A stretch of DNA of 64,000 nucleotides from the NCBI GenBank assembly GCA_023410535.1, contig JAEYPR010000016.1, positions 1 to 64,000 of the forward strand. The letters run 5' to 3'. Below are positions 1 to 8,842 of the stretch, in pieces. Numbering within the stretch: position 1 is the stretch's first letter; every line of letters starts with the position of its first letter. The position numbers and the translations under genes were made by a program. The notes below the pieces were generated by a model. The model saw only the letters and a list, made by a program, of their open reading frames with translations, made no database searches and was not told where the DNA came from. The stretch comes from Bacillota bacterium (GTDB lineage Bacteria > Bacillota > UBA4882 > UBA8346).

Positions 1-9
1 GGATTGACT

Positions 10-23
10 GTTATTTTCAAACC
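10..23 (-). promoter_or_regulatory. boxA-like antitermination motif of an rRNA leader
   Basis: On the minus strand this reads GGTTTGAAAATAACAG, resembling the CTTTGAAAACTGAA leader motif commonly found ahead of Firmicute 16S genes. It lies just downstream of three tandem promoters that point off the left edge. The match is partial, so the call leans on the promoter context. Confidence 0.45.
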
Positions 24-48
24 GGGCCGCGCTCTCGGGCGGAAGTCT

Positions 49-78
49 ATCTTACCACGTTTCGGTTCTGCTTGTCAA
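49..78 (-). promoter_or_regulatory. Sigma-A promoter P3 of a tandem set (probable rrn)
   Basis: Minus strand: -35 TTGACA (78-73), 18-nt spacer, -10 TAAGAT (54-49). The first transcribed bases (ACTTCCGCC) resemble those after the next promoter upstream. It is the third of three promoters about 100 bp apart, all directed out of the window to the left. Confidence 0.8.
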
Positions 79-146
79 CTGCCGCCTTTTGGTAATTTGT
101 TACATTGAGCTGCTGTGTTTCATTTCCTGCTGCGTGGCGGAAGGTT

Positions 147-176
147 ATCTTAGCATAGTTGGGTGACGATTGTCAA
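147..176 (-). promoter_or_regulatory. Sigma-A promoter P2 of a tandem set (probable rrn)
   Basis: Minus strand: -35 TTGACA (176-171), 18-nt spacer, -10 TAAGAT (152-147), followed by ACCTTCCGCC, nearly the same start region as P3. Confidence 0.8.
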
Positions 177-253
177 TTGCTTTTTGTTGGTTCGTTGGGA
201 TCGTTCGTTATGTTTTTTTGTTTCATATATTCCGCTCGCTCGAGTGGATGGTT

Positions 254-282
254 AGTTTAACATAAGAAGATACAAATGTCAA
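254..282 (-). promoter_or_regulatory. Sigma-A promoter P1 of a tandem set (probable rrn)
   Basis: Minus strand: -35 TTGACA (282-277), 17-nt spacer, -10 TAAACT (259-254). It is followed by ACCATCCACTC, a diverged form of the start region of P2 and P3. The -35 begins about 50 bp beyond the stop codon of the isomerase gene. Confidence 0.75.
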
Positions 283-331
283 AAACCAATAAATAGAATT
301 TATTAAACTCATCGATTTATCTAGGGATCAT

Positions 332-1114
332 TTATCCAAGAATTTTGCGAACCCGAGTTATTTCGGTTTGTAGATCGGAGATCGCATATTCGAGCGCAAT
401 CACCGGTTGAAGTTTATACTTTTCCAGCAGCTCTTTGATTTCCGCCAGAAAAGCATCGGGTGGCGCTTGATGTTGATCATAAGTTCGTGAATTCCAATGC
501 AAATGGAGATAAACAATCTTAACCGCCAGTATATCAAACCATTCATCCAGCTGTAAGCCGGGATTGGCCAAAACGTGTCCGACATCCAAACAAACTTGCA
601 ACCGTGGATGACCGATCCGTTGTACTAAATCCGCCAAGTCACGCGGGTTATCTTCGTAAACGTTCTCCAACAACAAGGTCGGACCGTTTTCTCCCACGCT
701 CTCAAAACATGCTTCCCAAAACGGAAGCTGCCGGCTGTTTTTTATTGCTTTCACTTTGGGATCTTTAAGCCAGGGATTAATCTGGCTGTGAAAGACCAGA
801 TATTGTGCTTTTAGACTTTTGGCGACAGCAATTGTATCCAGATAACGTTCTTTGGTAAGGTTAAAAATTTTCCGGTCGGGACTGGCCGGGTTTAAATCCA
901 TACACACGCCATGCGCGGAAATGATGGCGTGATAAGTCTGAACTCGCTCAACATAATCGGTAAGCTCCGGTTGCCAATCGTGATCCAACAATTCCGGGGA
1001 GATCAACGAATTCAATTCAAAGCCGTCTAATTGTTCCTGGCAATTAATCGCGGCATCCAACTCAATGATATTTTGAATACATTGAATGATTTTATAACGC
1101 ACCAATGAAATCAC
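332..1114 (-). CDS. Sugar phosphate isomerase/epimerase (AP-endonuclease-2-like TIM barrel)
   Basis: A 260-residue cytoplasmic protein of the xylose-isomerase-like TIM-barrel family, whose members isomerise or epimerise sugars and sugar phosphates. Family landmarks are the metal-ligand strands LLLENVYED (about residues 145-155), CLDVGHV (about 173), HLHWN (about 204) and a late Glu in IALEYA (about 240). Length is normal for the family. The substrate cannot be told from sequence. It is a single-gene unit: a clear promoter lies 55 bp upstream, and the tandem promoters beyond its 3' end point away from it. The catabolic genes nearby suggest carbohydrate metabolism, but no pathway can be assigned. 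Confidence 0.75.
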   Translation of the reverse strand: MISLVRYKIIQCIQNIIELDAAINCQEQLDGFELNSLISPELLDHDWQPELTDYVERVQTYHAIISAHGVCMDLNPASPDRKIFNLTKERYLDTIAVAKSLKAQYLVFHSQINPWLKDPKVKAIKNSRQLPFWEACFESVGENGPTLLLENVYEDNPRDLADLVQRIGHPRLQVCLDVGHVLANPGLQLDEWFDILAVKIVYLHLHWNSRTYDQHQAPPDAFLAEIKELLEKYKLQPVIALEYAISDLQTEITRVRKILG

Positions 1115-1168
1115 TTCCTGGTTCTGAAGTCGCCATTCAACCTAATCACTTTGATACGCTTATGACTT

Positions 1169-1197
1169 ATTCTACGGTCCAAACCAATTATTGTCAA
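1169..1197 (-). promoter_or_regulatory. Sigma-A promoter of the isomerase gene
   Basis: Minus strand: TTGACA (1197-1192), 17-nt spacer, TAGAAT (1174-1169). It lies 55 bp before the ATG at 1114. Confidence 0.75.
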
Positions 1198-1245
1198 TTC
1201 AGTTTACCACAAACCGCCAACCGCGACTGGCTGCAACTTGCACAA

Positions 1246-1272
1246 TAAAAAATCCCCGCATCATTGCGGAGA
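1246..1272 (-). terminator. Rho-independent terminator of the 1337-1819 gene
   Basis: Minus strand: stem CTCCGCA / TGCGGGG with loop ATGA, followed by ATTTTTT. It lies 65 nt after the stop codon. Confidence 0.8.
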
Positions 1273-1336
1273 TTGATCGAAGCATGGGTGACCGTGTTCC
1301 GGAGAACAACAACAATAGGCAGGTGACGCTCCATTC

Positions 1337-1819
1337 TCAACTCCAGTTTTCAATGGTGTTGAGTTTCGCCAGTTTTCCGTAGATCCAGGCGGTGGCGAAA
1401 CCATAGATGCCATGGGCCAGGATGGATAAGATAATGACAATGGATTGTTCCTCAAATCCTTGAGAATAACTGTCCAATTGGGGAAGATTATGAAAAAGGA
1501 TACCGATAAACACTAGTTGAACTACCCAACTTGTTCCCATCCCTTTTAACAAATAATGTTTGGGACTGGTTTTTTGAATCAATAATCCAATGCCAACTCC
1601 AATCATGCCGCCGATTAGCAAATCAAAGAATAACCCAACAACGGTTCCCCAAAAAGTCTGGGTAGCGGGTGGTTTTAAAAAGATATCGGCTGAGATCTCC
1701 CAAATTCCGACATGAAAGATTCCCAATAACTTGAATGCCAAGTCAAAAACATCCCGGATCGCCTCACCAATCACACCCGATACGACCCACAACATAAAAT
1801 GATCTTCGGAAGCTTTCAT
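1337..1819 (-). CDS. Uncharacterised integral membrane protein (four predicted helices)
   Basis: A 160-residue hydrophobic protein with about four membrane segments: residues ~8-30, ~50-78 (a glycine-rich LLIGGMIGVGIGLLI), ~92-112 and ~125-145. No catalytic motif is visible and I do not recognise the family. The ATG at 1819 is chosen because AAAGGTG lies 10 nt before it; an in-frame TTG two codons earlier is poorly spaced. It is a single gene ending at a strong terminator. Confidence 0.6.
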   Translation of the reverse strand: MKASEDHFMLWVVSGVIGEAIRDVFDLAFKLLGIFHVGIWEISADIFLKPPATQTFWGTVVGLFFDLLIGGMIGVGIGLLIQKTSPKHYLLKGMGTSWVVQLVFIGILFHNLPQLDSYSQGFEEQSIVIILSILAHGIYGFATAWIYGKLAKLNTIENWS

Positions 1820-1947
1820 TACCAATCTTCACCTTTCCACCCTCGTCTGCCATCCCGCGCCAATCGCTATTTTCGCGTCGTGAAATTATTATTGTCAAAG
1901 CGCCTCAATTTATTTACCAAACCGCAATCTTAATGGTTATTAAAGCA

Positions 1948-1973
1948 AAAACCTTGCCGAAGCAAGGTTTTTA
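1948..1973 (-). terminator. Bidirectional hairpin terminator at the end of the yesN-lyase locus
   Basis: Perfect 10-bp stem AAAACCTTGC / GCAAGGTTTT; read on the minus strand the loop is TTCG and is followed by a T run. It lies 20 nt after the stop codon of the lyase-like gene. Confidence 0.85.
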
Positions 1974-1992
1974 CTGTTCAATCAGGATGCTT

Positions 1993-3354
1993 TCAGATTC
2001 CGCCCAACATACAGATGTTGTTCTCAATATTGCGGGCGCGTTGGTTACGCTGGTAAAAAGGATGGCTGTAGCGGGATCGCGCGGCGGGAGTGTCGGCGGC
2101 GTTAGTGTCGCGCCAGATCCGGACCATCCCCGATTGGTAGTAACACATCACCTGTTCGCCGGGGAGATCGAGGATTTTGGAGTTCATCGCGACTTTGCCG
2201 CCGAGATTGGCAAGGACTTTACCGTTGCGGTCCAATAACTCGGTGGTTCCCGAGGCGACTCCGCGTAGAATTTCATGAAATCCGTCGCCGTTCACGTCGA
2301 CTGGCGCGGTGTCGAAGATGCTGTAGGGTAGTTTAACCGGTTTGCCGGTCATGGCGTCATAAGTAAACTCGGTGATCCCGGTATAGTAACGCCCGACTGA
2401 GTCCTTGGTCTGTCCGGTGATCCGGGCGGCGGTGGCGATCAATTCGCCTTGGCTTCCAATCCGGCCGACCCAGCCCTTGTGAATATGGCCCCAATCGACA
2501 TCGACCCAAATCCGGTTGCCGTGATTGTCATAAAGACCGACCCGGGGCGGGATCTCCTCGTCGGACTCCCGGTTGATATAAACGCACCAACGCCCGTTTC
2601 CCCGGTCCCAGACCGGTTGACAGTTGTCGGAGTGGCCGTGCCAATTGGGTTCGATCAGGAAGACGTCCTGCCCGGTTGCCAGCGAGATGCAGCGTTCGCC
2701 CCACATTACCTCGTCGACCCCGTCCTGGTTGATGTCGACGACCGGGAAGGAATGACTGCCCCGGGCGCCCGGGTCGGTCTTGGTGATAGTCCGTTCCCAG
2801 CGCAGCGACAGATCAGGGTTCCAACCTTGCAGGAACATATCGCCGTAGGTACCCTGGGCAGTAACCAATACCGGTTGGGCTCCGACCATCCCCCCAAAGA
2901 TATGATTGCGGAACGTGTGTTGCAACGATTGGCTGTAGCCGCCGTAACACGGCCAGGGCCATTGGCCGGTGGTTTGACCGGTCAAAGTGTCCACACGCTC
3001 TAAGACGAATTTTTCAAAGGCGAAAGGATGTTCGGGATCGCTGTTGTTGACGAAAAAGATCTCGTCGACGCCGTCCCTGTCCAAATCCAGCACATAAAAA
3101 TTGTAAAACGCGGCGCCGGGAATGATCCCGACCTCCTTTTTCCAGAGAATCTCCCCACGCTCCGTGAAGACAATCGCCTTCAACGCGTCGGAGGGAAACA
3201 CAAACATATCGTAGGAAGAATCAATATCGTAACAACCGCTGAAGAAAGCGGCGAACCCACGCGGTTGGCCCTTTCCCAAAGCGACCGGCATGACTTTAAA
3301 TTGTCCGGACGGAGAACCAAGGCTCATCTCCATACAGATTTCCATGTTGATCAT
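1993..3354 (-). CDS. Rhamnogalacturonan-lyase-like beta-propeller protein (PL11-type fold)
   Basis: A 453-residue protein with several calcium-binding aspartate loops of FG-GAP/PL11 type: DLDRDGVDEI (about 95), DINQDGVDEV (about 208) and DVNGDGFHEI (about 352). A WHGHSDN stretch (about 238) and the pattern LYDNHGNRIW followed by GWVGRI recall the catalytic-face blades of rhamnogalacturonan lyases. PL11 enzymes are usually about 600 residues and secreted; this one is shorter and has no signal peptide, so it would act in the cytoplasm on imported oligosaccharides, or may be only fold-related. It is the last gene of the sugar locus, 21 nt after the yesM-like gene. RBS AAAGGA lies 9 nt before the ATG. 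Confidence 0.5.
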   Translation of the reverse strand: MINMEICMEMSLGSPSGQFKVMPVALGKGQPRGFAAFFSGCYDIDSSYDMFVFPSDALKAIVFTERGEILWKKEVGIIPGAAFYNFYVLDLDRDGVDEIFFVNNSDPEHPFAFEKFVLERVDTLTGQTTGQWPWPCYGGYSQSLQHTFRNHIFGGMVGAQPVLVTAQGTYGDMFLQGWNPDLSLRWERTITKTDPGARGSHSFPVVDINQDGVDEVMWGERCISLATGQDVFLIEPNWHGHSDNCQPVWDRGNGRWCVYINRESDEEIPPRVGLYDNHGNRIWVDVDWGHIHKGWVGRIGSQGELIATAARITGQTKDSVGRYYTGITEFTYDAMTGKPVKLPYSIFDTAPVDVNGDGFHEILRGVASGTTELLDRNGKVLANLGGKVAMNSKILDLPGEQVMCYYQSGMVRIWRDTNAADTPAARSRYSHPFYQRNQRARNIENNICMLGGI

Positions 3355-3375
3355 TGTTTTGTATCCTTTCTTGCT

Positions 3376-5187
3376 TCAAATCTGCCGTTTGCGCGGCAGT
3401 CGCACATAAACTTTGGTATAACCATTGATTTCACTGGCTATGCTCAGACCAAATTCGCTCCCGTATTGAATCTTTAACCGTTTATTGACGTTATTCAATC
3501 CCAGGCTTCCAGTGTATTCCGCTTCCCAATTGACGAGCATCCGGTTCAGCCGGTCTAAGGTCGCCGGATCGATTCCGACCCCGTTATCCTCGATCTCCAG
3601 GCAAATGCAATCCGCTTGCTTGGCGCCGCGAATGATAATCCGGCCCGGGCCTTGCTTGGGCTTAATCCCGTGCAGGATGGCATTCTCCACCAAAGGCTGC
3701 AGCGTCAATTTGATGATCTGATAATCATAGACATCGTCTTCGATCTCCACCTGATACTGGAGATCGCCGCCATAACCCATGCTGGAGATGAGCAGATAAT
3801 CCCGGACGTGCTCAACTTCTTCCCGGATCGACAGGATGTCCCGTCCTTTGCTCAGGCTGATCCGGAAGAAATCCCCCAACGCGGCGATCATCCGCGAGGC
3901 TTCGGCCACCTTGCCTTGCCGGCAGTAGTATTGGATCGAGTTTAAGGTATTGTATAAAAAATGCGGATTGATCTGGGCTTGCAGTAAAGATAACCGGGCG
4001 ATATACTTCTCGCGGGCTTCATTTTCCACCGCCAGCAACAACCCTTTGAGCCGCAGCAGCAGTTCAAATATGTTCCGGCTTAAGACGCCGATCTCGTTGG
4101 AGGAGTTCTCGGGGATCGCCAACTCCATCTCCCGGAAATTATCCTCGCGGATGGCTTGCATCCGCCGGGTCAATTTTTGGAGGGGATCGGTCACCAACCG
4201 GGCCAGAAAGATCGAGAAAATTACCGCCAACACCGCAATTCCAACGACCGCGATGGTAATCACGTAACCGGCGTAGGTGACTCCCGACAGCAAATCCTGC
4301 TTGTCCAGCACCACCACCAGTTGCCATTGATTGGAACGTAAGGTGTCATAGATCACCATTAGTTCCTGGCCTTGACGGCTCCGGTACTCAAAGTACCCGG
4401 TGTCCTCCTGCTGCCGGACTTTGGCGAGCAACCCCCGATCGCGGCTGGGCGCCGGGTCGCCGTAGGTCGTCACGCCGTTATCGCTCACCAGCATCACGGT
4501 ATTTTTCTGATTTTCATAGAGGTTCTTTAACGATTCGGCGAAGAAACTCTCTTTGACATTGAACAAGAAGATGCCCTGGACTTTAGTATCGCGATCGCCA
4601 ACCAGCCGGAAGAGACTGAGCACCGGAGTTTTTTCCCGGCTCTGCTGCAATACGTCGTCCAGATGAACATTTTGCCAATAAATATCGCTGCGGTTATCAT
4701 AGTACCGGTCCCGCCACTGATAAAAATCGAAATGAATCCGGTGCACCGGATAGTAACTCTGATAAAAAGTAATTTTGCGTTGAATGAAATAAACCAACAC
4801 CGAATCCAGAATGCTGTAGTCGCTGTTATAAACCCGTGACACGCTGGCGGAGACATCGATGTAGGTTTTACTGTCGACCTCATTCAACTTGGGGTTGGAA
4901 AGATTGCCGACCAATTCGGCGATGGCGTTGTCATCTTGCAGTTGCACCAACAGTTCCAATAGGTGGTTCAACCGATAATCCAGATAGGTGCCGGCCTGGT
5001 CGACCGCCACCCGGGTGTTGGTGTAGGCGTTCTGCTCCACCAATCCGATGACCACCTGGTAAGAGATGATCCCGATGGTGCAAACCACAATCAGGATCAA
5101 CGGCAGAAAGACACAGAGAATGGTCACGTGTAAGGAACTGAAATAAAAGTTGCGAAGCCGTTGGCGCAAAGTTACCGACTGTTTCAT
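3376..5187 (-). CDS. YesM-type sensor histidine kinase
   Basis: A 603-residue membrane kinase: an N-terminal helix (about 15-40), a large extracytoplasmic dCache-like sensor (about 40-280), a second helix (about 285-310), HAMP, then a His_kinase domain with the phospho-acceptor in QINPHFLYNTLN and an ATPase domain with N-box PLVENAILHG, DNGVGID and SLGLNNVNKRL. Its partner is the YesN-like regulator in the same locus. Such pairs sense sugars or cell-surface polysaccharide fragments and switch on the adjacent ABC transporter. The ATG at 5187 (MKQSV) is preferred because GGTGAG sits 4 nt upstream; a TTG 12 codons earlier lacks an RBS. Confidence 0.9.
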   Translation of the reverse strand: MKQSVTLRQRLRNFYFSSLHVTILCVFLPLILIVVCTIGIISYQVVIGLVEQNAYTNTRVAVDQAGTYLDYRLNHLLELLVQLQDDNAIAELVGNLSNPKLNEVDSKTYIDVSASVSRVYNSDYSILDSVLVYFIQRKITFYQSYYPVHRIHFDFYQWRDRYYDNRSDIYWQNVHLDDVLQQSREKTPVLSLFRLVGDRDTKVQGIFLFNVKESFFAESLKNLYENQKNTVMLVSDNGVTTYGDPAPSRDRGLLAKVRQQEDTGYFEYRSRQGQELMVIYDTLRSNQWQLVVVLDKQDLLSGVTYAGYVITIAVVGIAVLAVIFSIFLARLVTDPLQKLTRRMQAIREDNFREMELAIPENSSNEIGVLSRNIFELLLRLKGLLLAVENEAREKYIARLSLLQAQINPHFLYNTLNSIQYYCRQGKVAEASRMIAALGDFFRISLSKGRDILSIREEVEHVRDYLLISSMGYGGDLQYQVEIEDDVYDYQIIKLTLQPLVENAILHGIKPKQGPGRIIIRGAKQADCICLEIEDNGVGIDPATLDRLNRMLVNWEAEYTGSLGLNNVNKRLKIQYGSEFGLSIASEINGYTKVYVRLPRKRQI

Positions 5188-5336
5188 GCTGCTCACCGTT
5201 ATTATGTCGTTTGGTTTACTCAAAGGTTCATACTATCATCATACGCCTTTTTGCAGTAGAATCAAAGATGGCGAAGCAGCGCTGCTGTCGTCGGGTAAAT
5301 CATTTTCAATGGTTTGCTCACGGGTTTTGCAGCGAG

Positions 5337-5369
5337 GCGCCCGCCGGTTTTATTACAACCGGTCGGCGC
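5337..5369 (-). other. Intercistronic GC-rich stem-loop between binding protein and kinase genes
   Basis: GCGCCCGCCGGTT and AACCGGTCGGCGC pair almost fully around a 7-nt loop, without a following U run. It lies just after the stop codon of the binding-protein gene. Stem-loops in this position often stabilise the upstream binding-protein mRNA and lower expression of the gene downstream; that role is inferred. Confidence 0.6.
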
Positions 5370-5387
5370 GGGACTCCAATTGATAAC

Positions 5388-6737
5388 TTAGAGATTCTTA
5401 TCTTTCAGACGGTCGCCGAGCTGGTCGTATTGGGCTTTTGCTTCGGTAAATTTATCGGCCCAGGTTTTTAAGAAAGCTTCCGGCGTCATCCGGCCGGCCA
5501 TCACGCTTTGGAAAAGCGGCGGCATCTGTTTCTCCATAATATTGGAGTAATCCGGCAGATACTTCGGTTGGGTGACCAAACGGGTTTTCTTATCGGCCAT
5601 CAGGCTTAACGCCAATTGGATCTGGGGTTGTTCGTTGACCCAGTCTTCGGTCAGCACTTTGGTATTGGTCGGGACTTGTCCGATCGAACGGTTGAAATAA
5701 CTATTGCCATGGGTGCCCGCCATAAAGCTGATAAACTTCCAAGCGGCATCTTTGACCTTGCTCTTTTTAAAGATGGTATAGCCGCAGGGCGCTCCGGACG
5801 TATAGGAGTGGGTGCCCGCTTTGGAGACCGGGAACGCCACCGCTTGATACTGATCGGGTTTCAAGGCTTTGGCGTGATCCTTGGCGGAACCGTTGTTATG
5901 GGCGATGATCGCCGCCATGCCGCCGTCGAAATTGGCGACGATTCCATTCAACCCGGCGGTGATGTCCATTTCCGGAGTATAGGTCTTATACAAGGCAAAA
6001 TACTTCTTCGCGAACTCCACGTTCAACGGATTATCAATGGTGCATTTGTCGTTCTTGTCGAAGTAAGTCGGGATGCCGGAGTAGGCGTACATCAGGTGTT
6101 GAAACTCGACGCAACTGCCGGAGCCGCCCCGGATCGAAAAACCATAGCGGTTTTTACTCTTATCGGTCAACAATTTGATGGCTTTGAAAAAATCATCCCA
6201 GGTTGCCGGGGGTTTTAATCCTGCGCTTTTAAACAGGTCCGAGCGGATCCAAAGCATCGGCGTTGCCACCGAATCGGGAATGAAATACAACTTGCGGTTG
6301 GGCGACAGGCCCCGGTTTAAGGCGACGTATTGTTTGGCCATGTCGTTCTTGCCCGACCATTTGTTGAAGTAACGATCCAACGGTTCGACCGCTTCTTCGG
6401 CGATCCAGTCGGAGCCCCACGCCGCGGCGCAGACCGCCACGTCCGGAACCTCGCCCGAGGCGATCGCCACGTCAAACTTTTGTTTGGCGGAATCCCAAGG
6501 GATACCGGAATATTGGACCTCGATATCGGGATTTTTCTCATTAAACTCTTTAATCAGCGCCATGTAGACCGGGGTCCGGTCGGGACCGGCCATATTGTCC
6601 CAAAAGGACACAATGGTTTTTTTGCCGTTGGATTTGGCGGCGGAAACCACACTTTGACTGCCTACGCCAAATGAGAATACGGTCAGCGCCATCACGCCGG
6701 CAACCGTTACTGCCAATAATCGTTTGCTCTTCTTCAT
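5388..6737 (-). CDS. Extracellular sugar-binding protein (ABC transporter, family 1)
   Basis: A 449-residue exported binding protein. It has a Sec signal peptide (KK start, hydrophobic core to about residue 25, likely cleavage after SAA) and the family-1 signature TIVSFWDN, then LIKEFNEKNPDIEV and IASGEVPDV. There is no lipobox cysteine, which suits a periplasm rather than a membrane anchor and so fits a diderm cell. It would deliver a sugar or oligosaccharide to the two permeases encoded just upstream (6864-8620). No ATPase gene is present, so a shared MsmK/MsiK-type ATPase is expected elsewhere. RBS GGAAGAGG precedes the ATG. Confidence 0.9.
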   Translation of the reverse strand: MKKSKRLLAVTVAGVMALTVFSFGVGSQSVVSAAKSNGKKTIVSFWDNMAGPDRTPVYMALIKEFNEKNPDIEVQYSGIPWDSAKQKFDVAIASGEVPDVAVCAAAWGSDWIAEEAVEPLDRYFNKWSGKNDMAKQYVALNRGLSPNRKLYFIPDSVATPMLWIRSDLFKSAGLKPPATWDDFFKAIKLLTDKSKNRYGFSIRGGSGSCVEFQHLMYAYSGIPTYFDKNDKCTIDNPLNVEFAKKYFALYKTYTPEMDITAGLNGIVANFDGGMAAIIAHNNGSAKDHAKALKPDQYQAVAFPVSKAGTHSYTSGAPCGYTIFKKSKVKDAAWKFISFMAGTHGNSYFNRSIGQVPTNTKVLTEDWVNEQPQIQLALSLMADKKTRLVTQPKYLPDYSNIMEKQMPPLFQSVMAGRMTPEAFLKTWADKFTEAKAQYDQLGDRLKDKNL

Positions 6738-6863
6738 CTACCTCTTCCTTTCTCTAAAAAACAATGTAACTTGCTCAACCGTTCTTTGTTCTCGCTACGG
6801 AAAACATCGTCTCCTTTCTGCAACGGAGTAGGGGCAAAACCCTGGAAATCCCCAAACTTACAA

Positions 6864-7724
6864 TCAACCCTTGACCGCTCCCGAACTGAGGCCGGATACC
6901 AGGAATTTTTGGACATAGGCGAACAGGAGCAGCAACGGAACCATGGAGATTACGCTGCCGGCGGCCATGGCGCCATAATCGATGCTGTACTCGCCAATCA
7001 TAAAGTGCAGCCCCACCGGGATCGTAAACTTGGTGTTTTTGGAGAGAAACATCAATGCGTATAGGAAATCGTTCCAACTGCTGATGAAAGCAAACGCCGA
7101 GGTTGCGACCAGTCCCGGCACTAAGACCGGCAAGACGATCTTGGTGATCGCACCGAAGCGGGTACAACCGTCCACCATCGCCGCCTCCTCCAACTCCACC
7201 GGAATATTGGCAATAAAGCCGCTCATTAAAATGGCGTTGAAGGGAATATGAAACGTCGTATAGGTCAGGATCAATGACAGATGGGAATTGATCAACCCCA
7301 TGGTGTTATAGATCATGAACAACGGAATGATCAGCATCGCCCCCGGGAAAAACTGGGTGCACAAGATCATCAGCAAGAAACTTTTCTTAAATTTGAATTG
7401 GTAACGGGCCAAGGCGAAGCCGGCCATCGTGGCGAAGATGACGGTAAAAATCATACTGACCAGCGACACATAAAAACTGTTCTTAAAAAAGGTCATAAAC
7501 CCCAGGGTGTTCCAGGCGGTGGCAAAATGGGTCCAGGTCACCACCGACGGAAAATACGTCGCCGGCATCTGCACGATCTCACTGGCTTTTTTGAGCGAAG
7601 TGACCACCGACCAATAAATCGGAAACAAGGTCACCACCGTCGCCAGGATCATCACGACGTACCAAAGATATTTTAAAGTCCGTTTCTTGACGTCGGGATT
7701 CATTGCGGCTGCAAGCGTCGTCAT
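6864..7724 (-). CDS. Carbohydrate ABC transporter permease (MalG/YesQ type)
   Basis: A 286-residue inner-membrane permease with six predicted helices and the cytoplasmic EAA loop EEAAMVDGCTRFGAITKIVLP (about 195-215), which contacts the ATPase. The ending FLVSGLSSGAVKG is typical of MalG-type permeases. Its start overlaps the end of the other permease gene by 4 nt, so the two are translationally coupled. It works with the binding protein encoded 126 nt downstream. Confidence 0.92.
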   Translation of the reverse strand: MTTLAAAMNPDVKKRTLKYLWYVVMILATVVTLFPIYWSVVTSLKKASEIVQMPATYFPSVVTWTHFATAWNTLGFMTFFKNSFYVSLVSMIFTVIFATMAGFALARYQFKFKKSFLLMILCTQFFPGAMLIIPLFMIYNTMGLINSHLSLILTYTTFHIPFNAILMSGFIANIPVELEEAAMVDGCTRFGAITKIVLPVLVPGLVATSAFAFISSWNDFLYALMFLSKNTKFTIPVGLHFMIGEYSIDYGAMAAGSVISMVPLLLLFAYVQKFLVSGLSSGAVKG

Positions 7725-8620
7725 GTTTTCGCCTCCCCGTCCATGCCAAAGTTGCTCAGTTTCAAATAGCCCGCCGCGAAGACCAGGAGGATAATGAAGG
7801 CGAACACCGATAAGGCGCTGCCGTACCCAAAATCCCCTTGTTGAATCGCGGTATTGGCGATGTACACCATCAGGGTGGAGGTCTCATAGATCGGACCGCC
7901 ATTGGTCAGGTTGAGAATCAGATCCACGCTGTTGAACTCCCAGACCGCCCGGAGCAAAGTCGTCAGGACGATGGTGTTTTTCAGATGCGGCAAGGTAATG
8001 TGCAAAAACGAAGTGACCGGTCCGCCCCCGTCCACCCGGCAGGCTTCGTAATACTCCTCCGGGATCGATTGTAGCGATGCCAGCAACATAATGGTGAAAA
8101 AGGGAATTCCCCGCCATAATTCGGCGACGATCACCGACCAGAAGGCGGTGCCCATGTTGGCGGTCCAGGCGATCGGATGCGCGATTAAATGCAGCCGCAT
8201 TAATAAATCATTCAACACCCCGATTGACTGGTAATACATTAACGACCATAACATTGAGACCAAAACGCCGGCCATCGTCCACGGCAGAAACAGCAACGAC
8301 CGGAATAACCCTTTCCCTTTGAAGCTCCGTTTCAACAATAAGGCTAACACTAGTCCAAACAGGAGTTGCAGGGAGACTTCACTCCCCACCCATTTCAGGG
8401 AGTTTAGAAAGGTCTCCACTACCACCGGGTCGGTGAAGATCTTCTGGAAATTTTTGAGCCCGATAAATCCGTCGAGATACGGACGGTTTAACACATGATA
8501 CTGGGTGCTCAACCAAAAAACATTGAGAATCGGATAGAATAAAAAGGCGACAATCAGAAACACCGTCGGTAAGACGAGGATATACGGTTGCATCCATGCC
8601 CACTGTCGGCGATTTTGCAT
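7721..8620 (-). CDS. Carbohydrate ABC transporter permease (MalF/YesP type)
   Basis: A 299-residue inner-membrane permease with six predicted helices and an EAA loop EEYYEACRVDGGGPVTSFLH (about 188-207). Length and the N-terminal LPTVFLIVAFLFYPILNVFWLS segment fit the LacF/MalF-like group of oligosaccharide importers. It is the first transporter gene after the 222-nt gap downstream of the yesN-like gene. Confidence 0.92.
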   Translation of the reverse strand: MQNRRQWAWMQPYILVLPTVFLIVAFLFYPILNVFWLSTQYHVLNRPYLDGFIGLKNFQKIFTDPVVVETFLNSLKWVGSEVSLQLLFGLVLALLLKRSFKGKGLFRSLLFLPWTMAGVLVSMLWSLMYYQSIGVLNDLLMRLHLIAHPIAWTANMGTAFWSVIVAELWRGIPFFTIMLLASLQSIPEEYYEACRVDGGGPVTSFLHITLPHLKNTIVLTTLLRAVWEFNSVDLILNLTNGGPIYETSTLMVYIANTAIQQGDFGYGSALSVFAFIILLVFAAGYLKLSNFGMDGEAKT

Positions 8621-8781
8621 ATGGCTTTCCCCCTAATTCTTACGTTGTTTGACTTAAGTCTGGCTTGGTTGCGACCGGTTTCATGAAAACGGCGGCCAAA
8701 AAAAGAAATTGCGTAATTGTTACAAAGCCGTTTCGCTATTGAGCAATCATGCAATTTCCTTAATGGAACGATTACATTCTT

Positions 8782-8810
8782 ATTATATTTTTTTAAAATT
8801 TGAAAGTACA
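8782..8810 (-). promoter_or_regulatory. Possible activator-dependent promoter of the ABC transporter operon
   Basis: In the AT-rich gap between the regulator and the permeases the minus strand has a perfect TATAAT (8787-8782), but only TGTACT at the -35 position with a 17-nt spacer. A good -10 with a poor -35 fits activation by the adjacent YesN-like regulator. The transporter genes may also be read through from the regulator gene. Confidence 0.3.
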
Positions 8811-8842
8811 TTCACTCTGTTTTGGAGTTTTGGTCATTTTCT

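Noticed and set aside
2449..3003. A 184-codon plus-strand ORF inside the lyase-like gene
   Set aside because: Antisense shadow of a GC-rich gene whose own product has clear repeated calcium-type motifs.
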